Shown in pieces: positions 15,941 to 25,046 of a DNA stretch of 64,000 nt (positions within the stretch are counted from its first letter, which is position 1; every line of letters starts with the position of its first letter). The position numbers were made by a program, and so were the translations under genes. The notes below the pieces were generated by a model. That model was not told the origin of the DNA and did not search any database. It saw nothing but the letters and a program-made list of their open reading frames with translations. This DNA is from JAICMB01 sp035295125 (GTDB lineage: Bacteria > Acidobacteriota > Terriglobia > Bryobacterales > Bryobacteraceae), in the NCBI GenBank assembly GCA_035295125.1, contig DATGJP010000042.1, positions 62,001 to 126,000 of the forward strand, written 5' to 3'.

Positions 15941-17935
15941 ATGGGTGAAGTGTTACATGGTGATGGTCGGAACAGGGTAGTCATTGAGGGTGTAACCCCC
16001 AGCGTCGACGACGGCCGCTTCCCCGCAAAACGCACCGCCGGTGACCTGGTTCACGTGGAAGCGGACATCTTCGCCGACGGCCATGACAGCCTTGCGGCAA
16101 TCTTGTTATCGAAGCGGGAAGCGTCTGCCGACTGGACCGAAAAACGCATGCGCCCAGGCGTGAACGATCGCTGGGCCGGTGACTTCTCCGTTCCCGATGT
16201 GGGCCGTTATGTTTTCACGATCCGCGCGTGGGTGGATCACTTCGAAACCTGGCGGCGTGACCTGCTCAAAAGGATCGAAGCGAACAACGACACGGATGTG
16301 GACTACCGGATTGGGGGCGCACTCATATTGGATGCAGCGGCCCGGGCGAGTGGCTGGGACGCACAGTGGTTGACTGGGCGGGCGCATACGCTCAACTCCG
16401 GCGTACCCGTCGCCCAACTCCGGCCGCTGGCCCTCGACAACCTCCTGAACGATTTCATGCTCCGCTATTCCGACCGCCGCTTTGCGAGTGCGGCCGAACG
16501 TGAATACGTTGTCGTGGTCGATCCGTTGCGCGCCCGCTTCAGCGCCTGGTACGAATTGTTTCCCCGATCGACTTCGCCTGTTGAAGGCCGCCACGGCACG
16601 TTGGCCGATTGCATCCAACGCTTGCCCTATGTCGCCGCAATGGGCTTTGACATCGTTTATCTGCCGCCCATACATCCCATTGGCCGGCAGTTTCGAAAGG
16701 GACCGAACAACAGCACGGCTGCGAACCCCGAAGATCCCGGCAGTCCCTGGGCTATCGGCGCTTCAGAAGGCGGCCATAAGAGCATAAACCCGGAACTCGG
16801 CACGCTGGAGGACTTCCGTGTACTGGTAGCTCGCGCTTCGGAACTGGGCCTCGACGTTGCGCTCGACATTGCGTTTCAAGCGTCGCCCGATCACCCGTAC
16901 GTGGAAGAACACGAGGAGTGGTTCCAAAAGCGCCCCGACGGCAGCATACAGTATGCTGAAAACCCTCCCAAGAAATACCAGGACATCTACCCATTCGATT
17001 TCGAGAGCGACAACTGGCGCGGCTTGTGGGAGGAACTGCGCGGCGTATTCCTTTTTTGGATTGACCAGGGCGTCCGCGTGTTCCGCGTTGACAATCCCCA
17101 CACGAAACCGCTTCCCTTCTGGGAATGGGTAATCGGCGAAGTCAAGCAGAAGTGTCCGGAAACGATTTTTCTTTCAGAGGCATTCACGCGCCCGAAGATT
17201 ATGTATCGCCTGGCGAAGGCCGGTTTTAGCCAGTCTTATACATATTTTCCTTGGCGGAATGTTAAGTACGAGCTCGTTTCTTACCTCACCGAGTTGACGA
17301 AGACGGAAGTGCGTGAGTATTTCCGTCCCAACCACTGGCCGAATACTCCCGACATACTCACCGAGTTTCTGCAAACCAGCGGAAGGCCTGGATTCGTCAT
17401 CCGCCTTCTCTTAGCCGCGACGCTCGGAGCGAACTATGGCATCTATGGGCCCGCTTTCGAATTGCTGGAATCGAAGGCGGTGCGGCCGGGGAGCGAGGAA
17501 TACCTGGATTCCGAGAAGTACCAGGTCCGCTACTGGAACCTGGAACGGGCCGACAGCCTGCGCGATCTCATCACGCTGGTAAATCGGATCCGGCGTGAGA
17601 ACGCGGCCCTGCAGAATGACTGGTCGCTCGATTTTCACACCACCGATAACGACCAGCTCATTTGTTACAGCAAACGGTCTGACGACGGCCAGGATCTGAT
17701 AGTCGTTGTCGTGAACCTGGACCCGCATCACGCTCAATCGGGCTATATCGATATCCCGTTAGAGCGTTTCGGTGTCGACCGTCCTTTTCAGGCGCACGAA
17801 TTGCTGACAGGAGCGCGCTACATCTGGAGCGGCGCGCGGAATTTGGTGCAACTCGACCCGGCCAGCGTTCCCGGGCACATATTCCGGGTCCGTCGGCGGG
17901 TCCGCTCCGAAGCAGATTTCGAATACTTCCTCTAA
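15941..17935 (+). CDS. glgE: Alpha-1,4-glucan:maltose-1-phosphate maltosyltransferase (GlgE)
   Basis: 664 residues from ATG 15941, or 667 from GTG 15932. It extends alpha-1,4-glucans with maltose units from maltose 1-phosphate. The N-terminal domain has the family block VVIEGVTPSVDDGRFPAKR and NDRWAGDF...WVDHFETWRRDL. The barrel has nucleophile D384 (VFRVDNPHTK) and acid E413 (FLSEAFTRP), plus GlgE-type SGRPGFVIRLLLAATLGANY. Followed after 12 bp by maltokinase, which makes its substrate, and then glgB. This is the core of the GlgE glycogen/alpha-glucan pathway. Trehalose synthase TreS, the usual source of maltose, is not in the window. Confidence 0.94.
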   Translation: MGEVLHGDGRNRVVIEGVTPSVDDGRFPAKRTAGDLVHVEADIFADGHDSLAAILLSKREASADWTEKRMRPGVNDRWAGDFSVPDVGRYVFTIRAWVDHFETWRRDLLKRIEANNDTDVDYRIGGALILDAAARASGWDAQWLTGRAHTLNSGVPVAQLRPLALDNLLNDFMLRYSDRRFASAAEREYVVVVDPLRARFSAWYELFPRSTSPVEGRHGTLADCIQRLPYVAAMGFDIVYLPPIHPIGRQFRKGPNNSTAANPEDPGSPWAIGASEGGHKSINPELGTLEDFRVLVARASELGLDVALDIAFQASPDHPYVEEHEEWFQKRPDGSIQYAENPPKKYQDIYPFDFESDNWRGLWEELRGVFLFWIDQGVRVFRVDNPHTKPLPFWEWVIGEVKQKCPETIFLSEAFTRPKIMYRLAKAGFSQSYTYFPWRNVKYELVSYLTELTKTEVREYFRPNHWPNTPDILTEFLQTSGRPGFVIRLLLAATLGANYGIYGPAFELLESKAVRPGSEEYLDSEKYQVRYWNLERADSLRDLITLVNRIRRENAALQNDWSLDFHTTDNDQLICYSKRSDDGQDLIVVVVNLDPHHAQSGYIDIPLERFGVDRPFQAHELLTGARYIWSGARNLVQLDPASVPGHIFRVRRRVRSEADFEYFL

Positions 17936-17947
17936 GAAGAGTAGTTC

Positions 17948-19489
17948 ATGCAAGACACAATCACGATCAATCCAAACGATACAGTCGCCTTGGCGGAGGT
18001 GCTTCGCGAAGATCTCCCCCATCAGCGCTGGTTCCGCAGCAAGGCGCGCACGCTGCGTGCCGGACGCATCCGCGATTCGATCGCCATACCAGGCACCGAT
18101 TCCCGCATCATTCTTCTCGACGTCGAGTTTCAAGAGGGCGACGTTGATACCTACGCGCTAACCGTAACTTTCGCGCACGGCGAAACCCCGCGCGGCGCAA
18201 AGACAATTGCCGGAACACTCTACGACGCGCTTTGGAACGGGCCGTTTACCGACGCGCTTCTGAACGCCATCTCAAGGGAAAGGAGCTTCAGTGGTGAGCG
18301 CGGCAACCTCACCACTTGCCACACATCCGCCTTCGAACGTATCGCGGGAACGCGCCACACCCGCCTCACCGCGAGGGTGTCGAAAGCGGAACAAAGTAAT
18401 AGCTCGGTTTTCTACGGCGATCGATTCGTTTTGAAGCTTTATCGCAAGCTCGAACCAGGCATCAATCCGGATTTCGAGATTGGCAGATTCCTGACCGAGC
18501 AGGGTTTTCGACACACACCCGCCGTCGCCGGGCATATTGAATACCGCGGCGGCACCGCGGCGCCGACTTCGCTCGGCATTTTACAGCAGTACATCCCCAA
18601 CCAAGGCGATGCTTGGGAATACACTCTCCAATCCGCATCTCGTTTTTTCGATCGCGCTCTGGAAACGGGCCTGGAAGCGCCGCCGCTACCGGGGACCGAG
18701 CACCCTCTCGAGCTCATGGGCATGCGCCCGCCTGCTGAAACCGAGGATCTGATTGGAAATTACCTTGAATCTGCGTGCCTGCTGGGCCTGCGAACCGCTC
18801 AATTGCACATCGCGCTGAGCAGCGGAGAGGGCGGCCCCGACTTCGAGCCCGAGCCGTTTACGGATGACTTTCGCAATAAGCTCCATGGCCGTCTGATCGC
18901 GCAAGCCGACGCGGCAATCCGGGTCGTCCGTGAGAAACGAGATACCTTAAGCCGGCCCATTGCACAAGACGCACAACGTTTGCTGGATTTGGAACCGCGC
19001 ATCCTTGAAGTCTTCCGCCGGCTTTGCGAAAACCGGATCCACGCCGTCCGCATTCGCCACCATGGAGACTTCCATCTGGGCCAGGTTTTGTACACAGGGG
19101 ACGACTTTGTCATCATCGACTTTGAGGGCGAACCCGCGCGCTCACTCGAAGAGCGCCGCATGAAACGAGCCGCGCTCCGCGATGTGGCAGGGATGATCCG
19201 TTCTTTCCAATACGCCGCCTACTCGGCGCTTCGCAAGCGTCAACACGTGCTTTCAGGTGGTGAGACATGGGCGGCGTTCTGGACAGCATGGGTGAGCCGT
19301 GCCTTTGTCGCAGCATATTTCGGCCGTGCGAACGGTCATCCCTTTCTTCCTGACAACGAGCATGAACGGAAACTGCTCTTTGACGTGTTCCTTCTCGAAA
19401 AGGCGCTTTATGAAGTTGCGTACGAGCTGAACAATCGCCCCGATTGGGTCGGCATTCCGCTGCGCGGTGTCGCGGCGGTGATGGCATAG
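17948..19489 (+). CDS. Maltokinase (Mak/Pep2)
   Basis: 513 residues. It phosphorylates maltose with ATP to maltose 1-phosphate for GlgE. The N-terminal cystatin-like cap region has LPHQRWFRSKARTL. The aminoglycoside-phosphotransferase-like kinase core has VLKLYRKLEPGINPDFEIG, the catalytic loop RHHGDFHLGQVL and the metal-binding DFEGEPARSLEERR, followed by LRDVAGMIRSFQYAA. In many bacteria this domain is fused to TreS; here it is free-standing. ATG follows AAGAAGAG. The stop is 2 bp before the glgB start. Confidence 0.92.
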   Translation: MQDTITINPNDTVALAEVLREDLPHQRWFRSKARTLRAGRIRDSIAIPGTDSRIILLDVEFQEGDVDTYALTVTFAHGETPRGAKTIAGTLYDALWNGPFTDALLNAISRERSFSGERGNLTTCHTSAFERIAGTRHTRLTARVSKAEQSNSSVFYGDRFVLKLYRKLEPGINPDFEIGRFLTEQGFRHTPAVAGHIEYRGGTAAPTSLGILQQYIPNQGDAWEYTLQSASRFFDRALETGLEAPPLPGTEHPLELMGMRPPAETEDLIGNYLESACLLGLRTAQLHIALSSGEGGPDFEPEPFTDDFRNKLHGRLIAQADAAIRVVREKRDTLSRPIAQDAQRLLDLEPRILEVFRRLCENRIHAVRIRHHGDFHLGQVLYTGDDFVIIDFEGEPARSLEERRMKRAALRDVAGMIRSFQYAAYSALRKRQHVLSGGETWAAFWTAWVSRAFVAAYFGRANGHPFLPDNEHERKLLFDVFLLEKALYEVAYELNNRPDWVGIPLRGVAAVMA

Positions 19490-19491
19490 CC

Positions 19492-21393
19492 ATGGCCACG
19501 ATGACAACATTCCTGACGTCGAATGATCTCTACTATTTCCGCGAAGGCACGGACCTGACTATCGCATCGAAATTCGGCGCGCACCTCATCGCCGAAGGCG
19601 GCCGCCAGTTGGTGCACTTCGCCGTCTGGGCCCCCAATGCGCAAACGGTATCGGTGATTGGCGATTTCAATCACTGGACCCCGGGTGCGCAGCGCCTTGA
19701 ACCGCAAGGGAACTCCGGTGTGTGGGCGGGCTTCGTCGCGGGCCTGGATCGAGGGGCGCGCTACAAATACCACATCGTCTCGCAACTCAATGGCTACACC
19801 GTGGACAAGGCGGATCCGGTGGCATTCCGCCAGGAGACGCCTCCCGGAACTGCGTCCATCGTTTGGGATCTCGACTATGAGTGGAACGATGCGGAGTGGA
19901 TGGCGCGGCGAAAACAAGCCAACAGCCTCGACGCGCCGATGTCGATTTATGAAGTGCACCTGGGCTCCTGGCGGCGTGACCCCAACGACCCGCACCGCTG
20001 TCTCTCCTATCGCGAACTGGCTGAGCAACTCGTCCCCTATGTTCGGGAGATGGGGTTCACGCACGTCGAGTTCCTGCCGGTGATGGAGCATCCCTTCTAC
20101 GGATCGTGGGGCTACCAGGGATCGGGTTATTTCGCTCCAACATCCCGTTACGGCACGCCGCAGGACCTGATGTGGCTCATCGATCGTTTTCATCAGGAGG
20201 GCATTGGTGTGATTCTGGACTGGGTGCCATCACACTTCCCGCGCGATGAGCATGGCCTCGGTTTTTTTGACGGAGCCCACGAGTACGAGCACGCGGACCC
20301 GCGGCAGAGCATCCAACCCGACTGGAACACTTTCGTATTCAACCACGGACGCAATGAGGTTCGGAGCTTTCTGCTGAGTAGTGCCGCCTTCTGGCTGGAG
20401 CGCTATCACGCCGACGGCCTGCGGGTGGATGCCGTCGCCTCGATGTTATATCTCGACTATTCGCGCAAAGCAGGCGAGTGGATTCCCAATCAGTATGGCG
20501 GCCGGGAAAACCTGGCGGCGATCGCGTTCCTGCGCGACATGAACCGCCAGGTCTACGAACGTGATCCGGCAGTTCAAACCATTGCGGAAGAGTCCACCGC
20601 CTGGCCGATGGTTTCACGTCCGCTATACGTCGGCGGACTCGGCTTCGGAATGAAGTGGGACATGGGCTGGATGCACGACACGCTTAAGTACCTGTCGCAG
20701 GATCCGCTATTCCGCAAGTACCACCACCACGAACTCACGTTTCGCATGATCTATGCGTTTTCGGAGAACTTCGTCCTGCCGCTTTCGCACGATGAAGTGG
20801 TGTATGGCAAGGGATCGCTGCTTGCAAAAATGCGGGGTGATGACTGGCAGAAGTTCGCAAACCTCCGCGTATTGTTTAGCTACATGTACGCGCAACCCGG
20901 CAAGAAACTGCTTTTTATGGGCGGAGAGTTTGGCCAGTGGTCGGAATGGAATCATGACAAGGCCTTGGATTGGGACCTGCTGGCGTCGCCTTTTCACTCC
21001 GGCTTACGGCTCCTGGTCGGCGACTTGAATCATTTGTATCGGGACCGTGCGGCCTTGCACGACGGCGAGTTCTCATCCTCGAGCTTCGAGTGGATCGACG
21101 ATCACGATTCCGAAAAGAACGTGCTCAGTTTCCTCCGCAAGGGACGAAAGGGCGAACTGATCGCCATCGTGTGTAACTTCAGTCCCGTCCCGCGCCCGAA
21201 CTATCGAATCGGCGTACCGGCGCCCGGCTTCTGGAAAGAACTGCTGAATACCGACGCGAAACTGTATGGTGGAAGCGGACAGGGCAACATGGGTGGCGTT
21301 TCGTCATCCCCGGTTCCGCTGCATGGACGCATGCACTCGCTGACTATAACGCTTCCCCCGCTCGCGGTGGTCTGGTTTGAGTATCAGGGCTAG
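19492..21393 (+). CDS. glgB: 1,4-alpha-glucan branching enzyme (GlgB, GH13_9)
   Basis: 633 residues from ATG 19492. CBM48 domain (HFAVWAPNAQTVSVIGDFNH), then the GH13 barrel with nucleophile D313 (GLRVDAVASMLYLDY), acid/base E366 (TIAEESTAWP) and Asp in LSHDEVVYGK. The GlgB blocks EVHLGSW, GVILDWVPSHFP and GEFGQWSEWNHDKALDW are intact. The N-terminal extra CBM48-type domain of longer enzymes such as E. coli GlgB is absent, so it is a short form. It introduces alpha-1,6 branches in GlgE product. The frame is open upstream to a TTG at 19444, inside the maltokinase gene, but 19492 gives the normal start. Confidence 0.94.
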   Translation: MATMTTFLTSNDLYYFREGTDLTIASKFGAHLIAEGGRQLVHFAVWAPNAQTVSVIGDFNHWTPGAQRLEPQGNSGVWAGFVAGLDRGARYKYHIVSQLNGYTVDKADPVAFRQETPPGTASIVWDLDYEWNDAEWMARRKQANSLDAPMSIYEVHLGSWRRDPNDPHRCLSYRELAEQLVPYVREMGFTHVEFLPVMEHPFYGSWGYQGSGYFAPTSRYGTPQDLMWLIDRFHQEGIGVILDWVPSHFPRDEHGLGFFDGAHEYEHADPRQSIQPDWNTFVFNHGRNEVRSFLLSSAAFWLERYHADGLRVDAVASMLYLDYSRKAGEWIPNQYGGRENLAAIAFLRDMNRQVYERDPAVQTIAEESTAWPMVSRPLYVGGLGFGMKWDMGWMHDTLKYLSQDPLFRKYHHHELTFRMIYAFSENFVLPLSHDEVVYGKGSLLAKMRGDDWQKFANLRVLFSYMYAQPGKKLLFMGGEFGQWSEWNHDKALDWDLLASPFHSGLRLLVGDLNHLYRDRAALHDGEFSSSSFEWIDDHDSEKNVLSFLRKGRKGELIAIVCNFSPVPRPNYRIGVPAPGFWKELLNTDAKLYGGSGQGNMGGVSSSPVPLHGRMHSLTITLPPLAVVWFEYQG

Positions 21394-21402
21394 CATAGTC
21401 AT

Positions 21403-22584
21403 TTGGACCGTATCCGCGAAGCCGCGATCGACTCCCTGCGGCGCTGTTGCACCCCTTCCGGGCTCAAGGCGTCGGGTGGGCGTGTCGGTCATAACCAGGT
21501 CTGGGCGCGCGACAGTATGATGGCGCTGCTGGGCGCGCGACTTGTTTCAGACGACGACATCCGGATGGCTCTTAGCGCGAGCCTGGAAACCTTGCGCCGG
21601 GCTCAATCGGCGACTGGCGCGATCCCTAATAACGTGGATGTGACTACCGGACGCGCTAATTTCCGGGCTTATGCCGATGCCGGACTATGGTGGATTATCG
21701 GTAGTTCCCAGGTGCAGCCGGATCTGCCGTCCATCCGCGCCATTCTGCGCTGGTACGAGAGCCAGGACGTGGACCATAGCGGTCTGCTGAGTATGCAGGA
21801 GGGCTCAGACTGGCAAGACCTGTTCTGCACGCGAGGTAAGGGCCTTTATCTGAACTGTCTTTATGTTCTCGCTTTGCAGGCAGCGGCGCGTGCCGCGGCG
21901 AAAGCCGAGCCGTCCGATACCGCCGCGTGGCTTTTGCGAGCCGAACACGTCGGCGACGAAATCAACCGTTATTTCTGGTATCGCGGCGATGGCGACATGC
22001 TGCGGCATATCTCGCATACTTTCAGTACAGAAAGCAAACAAGCTCAGGATGCACTGGGGCGGCGGCGCTGGCTGCCGGTCAAGAGGCGGCTTGTCGATGA
22101 GCGTTATTATCTGCCATATCTCGGTTTCCGCGCGGCTGGCGAATGGTTCGACTGCCTTGGGAACCTGCTGGCCGTCCTGAGCGGAGTCGCAAACGCCGAA
22201 CAGAGCGCGGTCATTCTCGATTTTATTCACCGCCAGAAACTGAATACATATCCGCTACCCGCGTTGTTTCCTCCGGTTGAGCCCGGCGATGCCGATTGGC
22301 GCGATTACTACGGCATGCTCAACGTCCCCCATCATTACCACAACGGGGGAATTTGGCCCTTTATAGGCGGTTTCTATGTGGCGGCGCTCGTTCATAGCGG
22401 TCGCGCCAGCGAGGCCCGTGAATCGCTGGCGCGTCTGGAAGAACTGAATGCAGCGGGGCACTTCAACGAATGGCATTCCGGATTGACTGCGGAGCCAATG
22501 GGGGTTGAGCATCAGGCCTGGTCAGCGGGTATGTACCTGTTCGCAGCCGAATGCGTCCGCTCCGGCGCCGTGCGCTGGTCCTAA
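21403..22584 (+). CDS. (alpha/alpha)6 glycosidase of the amylo-alpha-1,6-glucosidase / GH100-like type
   Basis: 393 residues with an (alpha/alpha)6-barrel pattern. The acid-bearing motif is VWARDSMMALLGARLV near the N-terminus, and late blocks are HYHNGGIWPFIGGFYVAAL and EWHSGLTAEPMGVEHQAWSAG. This is the core of glycogen-debranching-type (GDE_C) or GH100 neutral-invertase-like enzymes. Its place after glgB favours trimming of branched alpha-glucan, but sucrose or trehalose hydrolysis cannot be excluded from sequence alone. The start is TTG 21403 and lies in the same frame as glgB, three codons after its TAG; no Shine-Dalgarno sequence is visible. Confidence 0.75.
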   Translation: MDRIREAAIDSLRRCCTPSGLKASGGRVGHNQVWARDSMMALLGARLVSDDDIRMALSASLETLRRAQSATGAIPNNVDVTTGRANFRAYADAGLWWIIGSSQVQPDLPSIRAILRWYESQDVDHSGLLSMQEGSDWQDLFCTRGKGLYLNCLYVLALQAAARAAAKAEPSDTAAWLLRAEHVGDEINRYFWYRGDGDMLRHISHTFSTESKQAQDALGRRRWLPVKRRLVDERYYLPYLGFRAAGEWFDCLGNLLAVLSGVANAEQSAVILDFIHRQKLNTYPLPALFPPVEPGDADWRDYYGMLNVPHHYHNGGIWPFIGGFYVAALVHSGRASEARESLARLEELNAAGHFNEWHSGLTAEPMGVEHQAWSAGMYLFAAECVRSGAVRWS

Positions 22585-22651
22585 CCTCGCGAATGCGGCG
22601 GGAAGTGTTTGAACATGTCAGCCACCTCGTGATCCAGCTTTGCGCGTTCTT

Positions 22652-23176
22652 CTAAGGATCGCCGGAAAGGCTTTCGGTAGACGCACCGCGCCAGATCAGC
22701 TTCTTTGAGTGTCCGTCGAACAAGTCAACGGTTAACGTGCCCACACGATCGTTTTCAACATAGGTGGTCGTCATTCCGCCGCCACCCCATCCGCGCCAGA
22801 ACCAGCCTCCACCGAGACCGTCGTAAAACGTTTCCAGTTTAGGCTGATTCTGCGTGGCTACGAAAGCAGTTACCGCAACGTCGCCGCCATCCGGAACCTT
22901 CGTCAAACCTTTTGCCGAGAGTTTGCTGTCGATGGCCTGCGTAATGCGATTCTGCCAAAGTTGATTGCCGGCTTCGACCTTCAACATGGAGTAAGTGTGT
23001 AATTGATCGAAATCTGCAGAGTGGTCGTAATCTGTTGTAACCTTCGCCGCTAAGTAAGAACAGGCTCCGGCTACCAGGATTGTAATAGACCCGATAAGGG
23101 TTCGCTTTATGAATTGGGCCGCTACCTTGGTAACCGGAAGCGAGTTAAGGAGCGAAGTACCCGTTGATATCGACAA
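22652..23176 (-). CDS. DUF4136 lipoprotein
   Basis: 174 residues. The only in-frame start is TTG 23176, which lies inside the 3' end of the preceding gene (32-bp overlap). That puts 23 residues before the signal-like stretch IKRTLIGSITILVAGAC, where AGA-C looks like a lipobox. The mature part follows the DUF4136 pattern: VTTDYDHSADFDQLHTYSML, NRITQAIDSKLSAKGL, a Gly/Trp-rich turn (GGGWFWRGWGGGG) and LTVDLFDGHSKKLIWRGAS. DUF4136 lipoproteins are common cell-envelope proteins of unknown function. Probably cotranscribed with the repeat protein upstream. Confidence 0.8.
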   Translation of the reverse strand: MSISTGTSLLNSLPVTKVAAQFIKRTLIGSITILVAGACSYLAAKVTTDYDHSADFDQLHTYSMLKVEAGNQLWQNRITQAIDSKLSAKGLTKVPDGGDVAVTAFVATQNQPKLETFYDGLGGGWFWRGWGGGGMTTTYVENDRVGTLTVDLFDGHSKKLIWRGASTESLSGDP

Positions 23177-24881
23177 TTACATCGGTCTTATCCGTGACAT
23201 AAACCGTTACTGCGCCGTTAGTCCCGGCGGGAACGATAGCGGCGTTCGCCAGAATCAATCCCTGCGGGGAGTTCAGGGTCGAGACTACGGGTTGCGTCTG
23301 TCCAGTCGGAAAAAGCGTCAGGTAGCTCAGAGCGCCTTGAGGTACTACGGTGACGTTCAGCGAATAGGCTTTTGCACCCTGAGGGACTCCACAGGTGCTC
23401 GACTGAACGGGGAAACTCCGTGTTGTGTTGCCCGCCATAGTCGGTCCGCCCAGGGAACCCACGGCACCGCGCGTGTCCACCACGCGGCATGGCGTCACGG
23501 TATAGAACGCCAACCCGTTTGCGCCGGTCACCCCAAAGTAGCCGTTTATGTCCAGGATCATGTCCGTGCGGTTCGTAACAAAGGCGTCGACGGACCCGCC
23601 GCTACCCGACGGGACGAGCGCCGCATTGGCAACAATAGCGCCATTGGGGGAATTGAGCGTCGAGACGAAAGGCTGCATCTGTCCGGTCGGCCAGATCGTG
23701 AGATAGCCGAGCGGCTCAGCCGGCACTACGGTCACGTTCGTCGAATAGGCGGTGGCAGTCGGTGGAACACCGCAACTGCTCTGAGGTACGGGGAAGCTTC
23801 GTGTGGTATTAGCAGCCATCTGGGGGCCCCCCAATGAGCCGGCCGCCCCTCGCGTATCCACGACCCGGCACGGCGTTGCCGTGAAGAACGAATTCCCACT
23901 GGCCGACGTATCAAAATACCCATCGACGTCGATAATCATGTCCGTTACGTCAGTCGCGAAGACGGTAATTGAGCCGACTCCCCCGGAAGTTGCGCCCACC
24001 GGCACGATCGCGGCATTCGCCGTAATCCCTCCGGCCGGTGCATTCAAAGTTGAGACCAGCGGTTGGCTCTGTCCTGTTGGCCAGATACTCAGGTACCCCA
24101 GAGGAGCCGCTGAAACGGTGGTGACATTGAGTGAGTACGCTTGGGCACTTTGAGGCAGTCCGCAGTTACCCGCAATCGGAAAGTCGCGTGTCGCGTTCTT
24201 GACCAGGCTTGGACCGCCCAAAGGGCCGACTCCGCCTCTCGTGTCAACTACGCGGCAAGGTGGTACCGGAACGAAGCGGATGCCGTTGGCGGTGGCCGAC
24301 GTTGCGGTCAGCACGCGAATATAATCGCCGGGAGAACTCGCCGAGAAGTCAACCTTGATTTGACGGGGTCCGACGATAGTGACCATATCTACCGGCTCCA
24401 GTCCGCGCGCTTCGGGACTCAGGTAGTTAACGCCCGTCCTCGTCAGGAAGTCCGTCGCATCCAGAGTCGTCGTACTGGTGAGGATCGCGATAATGTTAGC
24501 GTCGAAATCGACGGTGCCGATCAAGTGCTGGCTGGCTAAGGGGTCGAAAAAAACATAATGACTCGCGACGGTAGTTCCCGCCGGAATCGGATTCAATCCC
24601 ACGTTGGTAATGAGGTTTGACGGGATCACGATATTCTGAGATTCATCAAATCCATACAGATTCGGACTTTGAAAATTGTCCTGGCCAACACTATCTGGTG
24701 GTCCGAATGGATTTGGCAACGGAGGGGCCAGCTTCACGAAAATCCCTCCCGCCGTTTGCGCCGTTCCACCCGTCACACGCCCGCCGATGATTCTTGCCCG
24801 GACGGGGTTCGTACCCGTTAGTAATAGCAGCCCTACACCCCAGACCACTGGTAATCGAAATTGAGAACAAATACTCTTCAC
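23145..24881 (-). CDS. Secreted protein ending in three PCR..DTR..NGYF repeats
   Basis: 578 residues from GTG 24881, which has AGAGGAG about 8 bases upstream; the open frame to 24995 has no signal. Signal peptide (LPVVWGVGLLLLTGTNPVRA), then about 190 residues of unrecognised beta-rich sequence, then three tandem repeats of about 120 residues. Each repeat begins PCRVVDTRG, passes through AYSxNVTxV and GYLTIWPTGQ then VSTLN, and ends DMILDINGYF or close. The protein stops right at the last repeat (INGYFAP). The same triplet of repeats ends the 2382-residue protein at 39330-46478. Extracellular or surface location is likely; function unknown. Confidence 0.8.
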   Translation of the reverse strand: MKSICSQFRLPVVWGVGLLLLTGTNPVRARIIGGRVTGGTAQTAGGIFVKLAPPLPNPFGPPDSVGQDNFQSPNLYGFDESQNIVIPSNLITNVGLNPIPAGTTVASHYVFFDPLASQHLIGTVDFDANIIAILTSTTTLDATDFLTRTGVNYLSPEARGLEPVDMVTIVGPRQIKVDFSASSPGDYIRVLTATSATANGIRFVPVPPCRVVDTRGGVGPLGGPSLVKNATRDFPIAGNCGLPQSAQAYSLNVTTVSAAPLGYLSIWPTGQSQPLVSTLNAPAGGITANAAIVPVGATSGGVGSITVFATDVTDMIIDVDGYFDTSASGNSFFTATPCRVVDTRGAAGSLGGPQMAANTTRSFPVPQSSCGVPPTATAYSTNVTVVPAEPLGYLTIWPTGQMQPFVSTLNSPNGAIVANAALVPSGSGGSVDAFVTNRTDMILDINGYFGVTGANGLAFYTVTPCRVVDTRGAVGSLGGPTMAGNTTRSFPVQSSTCGVPQGAKAYSLNVTVVPQGALSYLTLFPTGQTQPVVSTLNSPQGLILANAAIVPAGTNGAVTVYVTDKTDVIVDINGYFAP

Positions 24882-25046
24882 GTCTTTTCTCCTCTGTAAT
24901 GTCCCTAACATAAACAGACCCCGAACTATGCACCTTTCCCGGCTGCGCTTATATACACGAGCCGGAAGGGCATAACCGGACACGCCCGGCGTCACGATCC
25001 GACGGCTTGCTCTAACTCATTGAGGCAAAAAGACCGATAGACAATC

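Noticed and set aside
19408..20193. Minus-strand 261-residue frame opposite glgB
   Set aside because: Antisense shadow typical of high-GC genes; glgB has all catalytic motifs.
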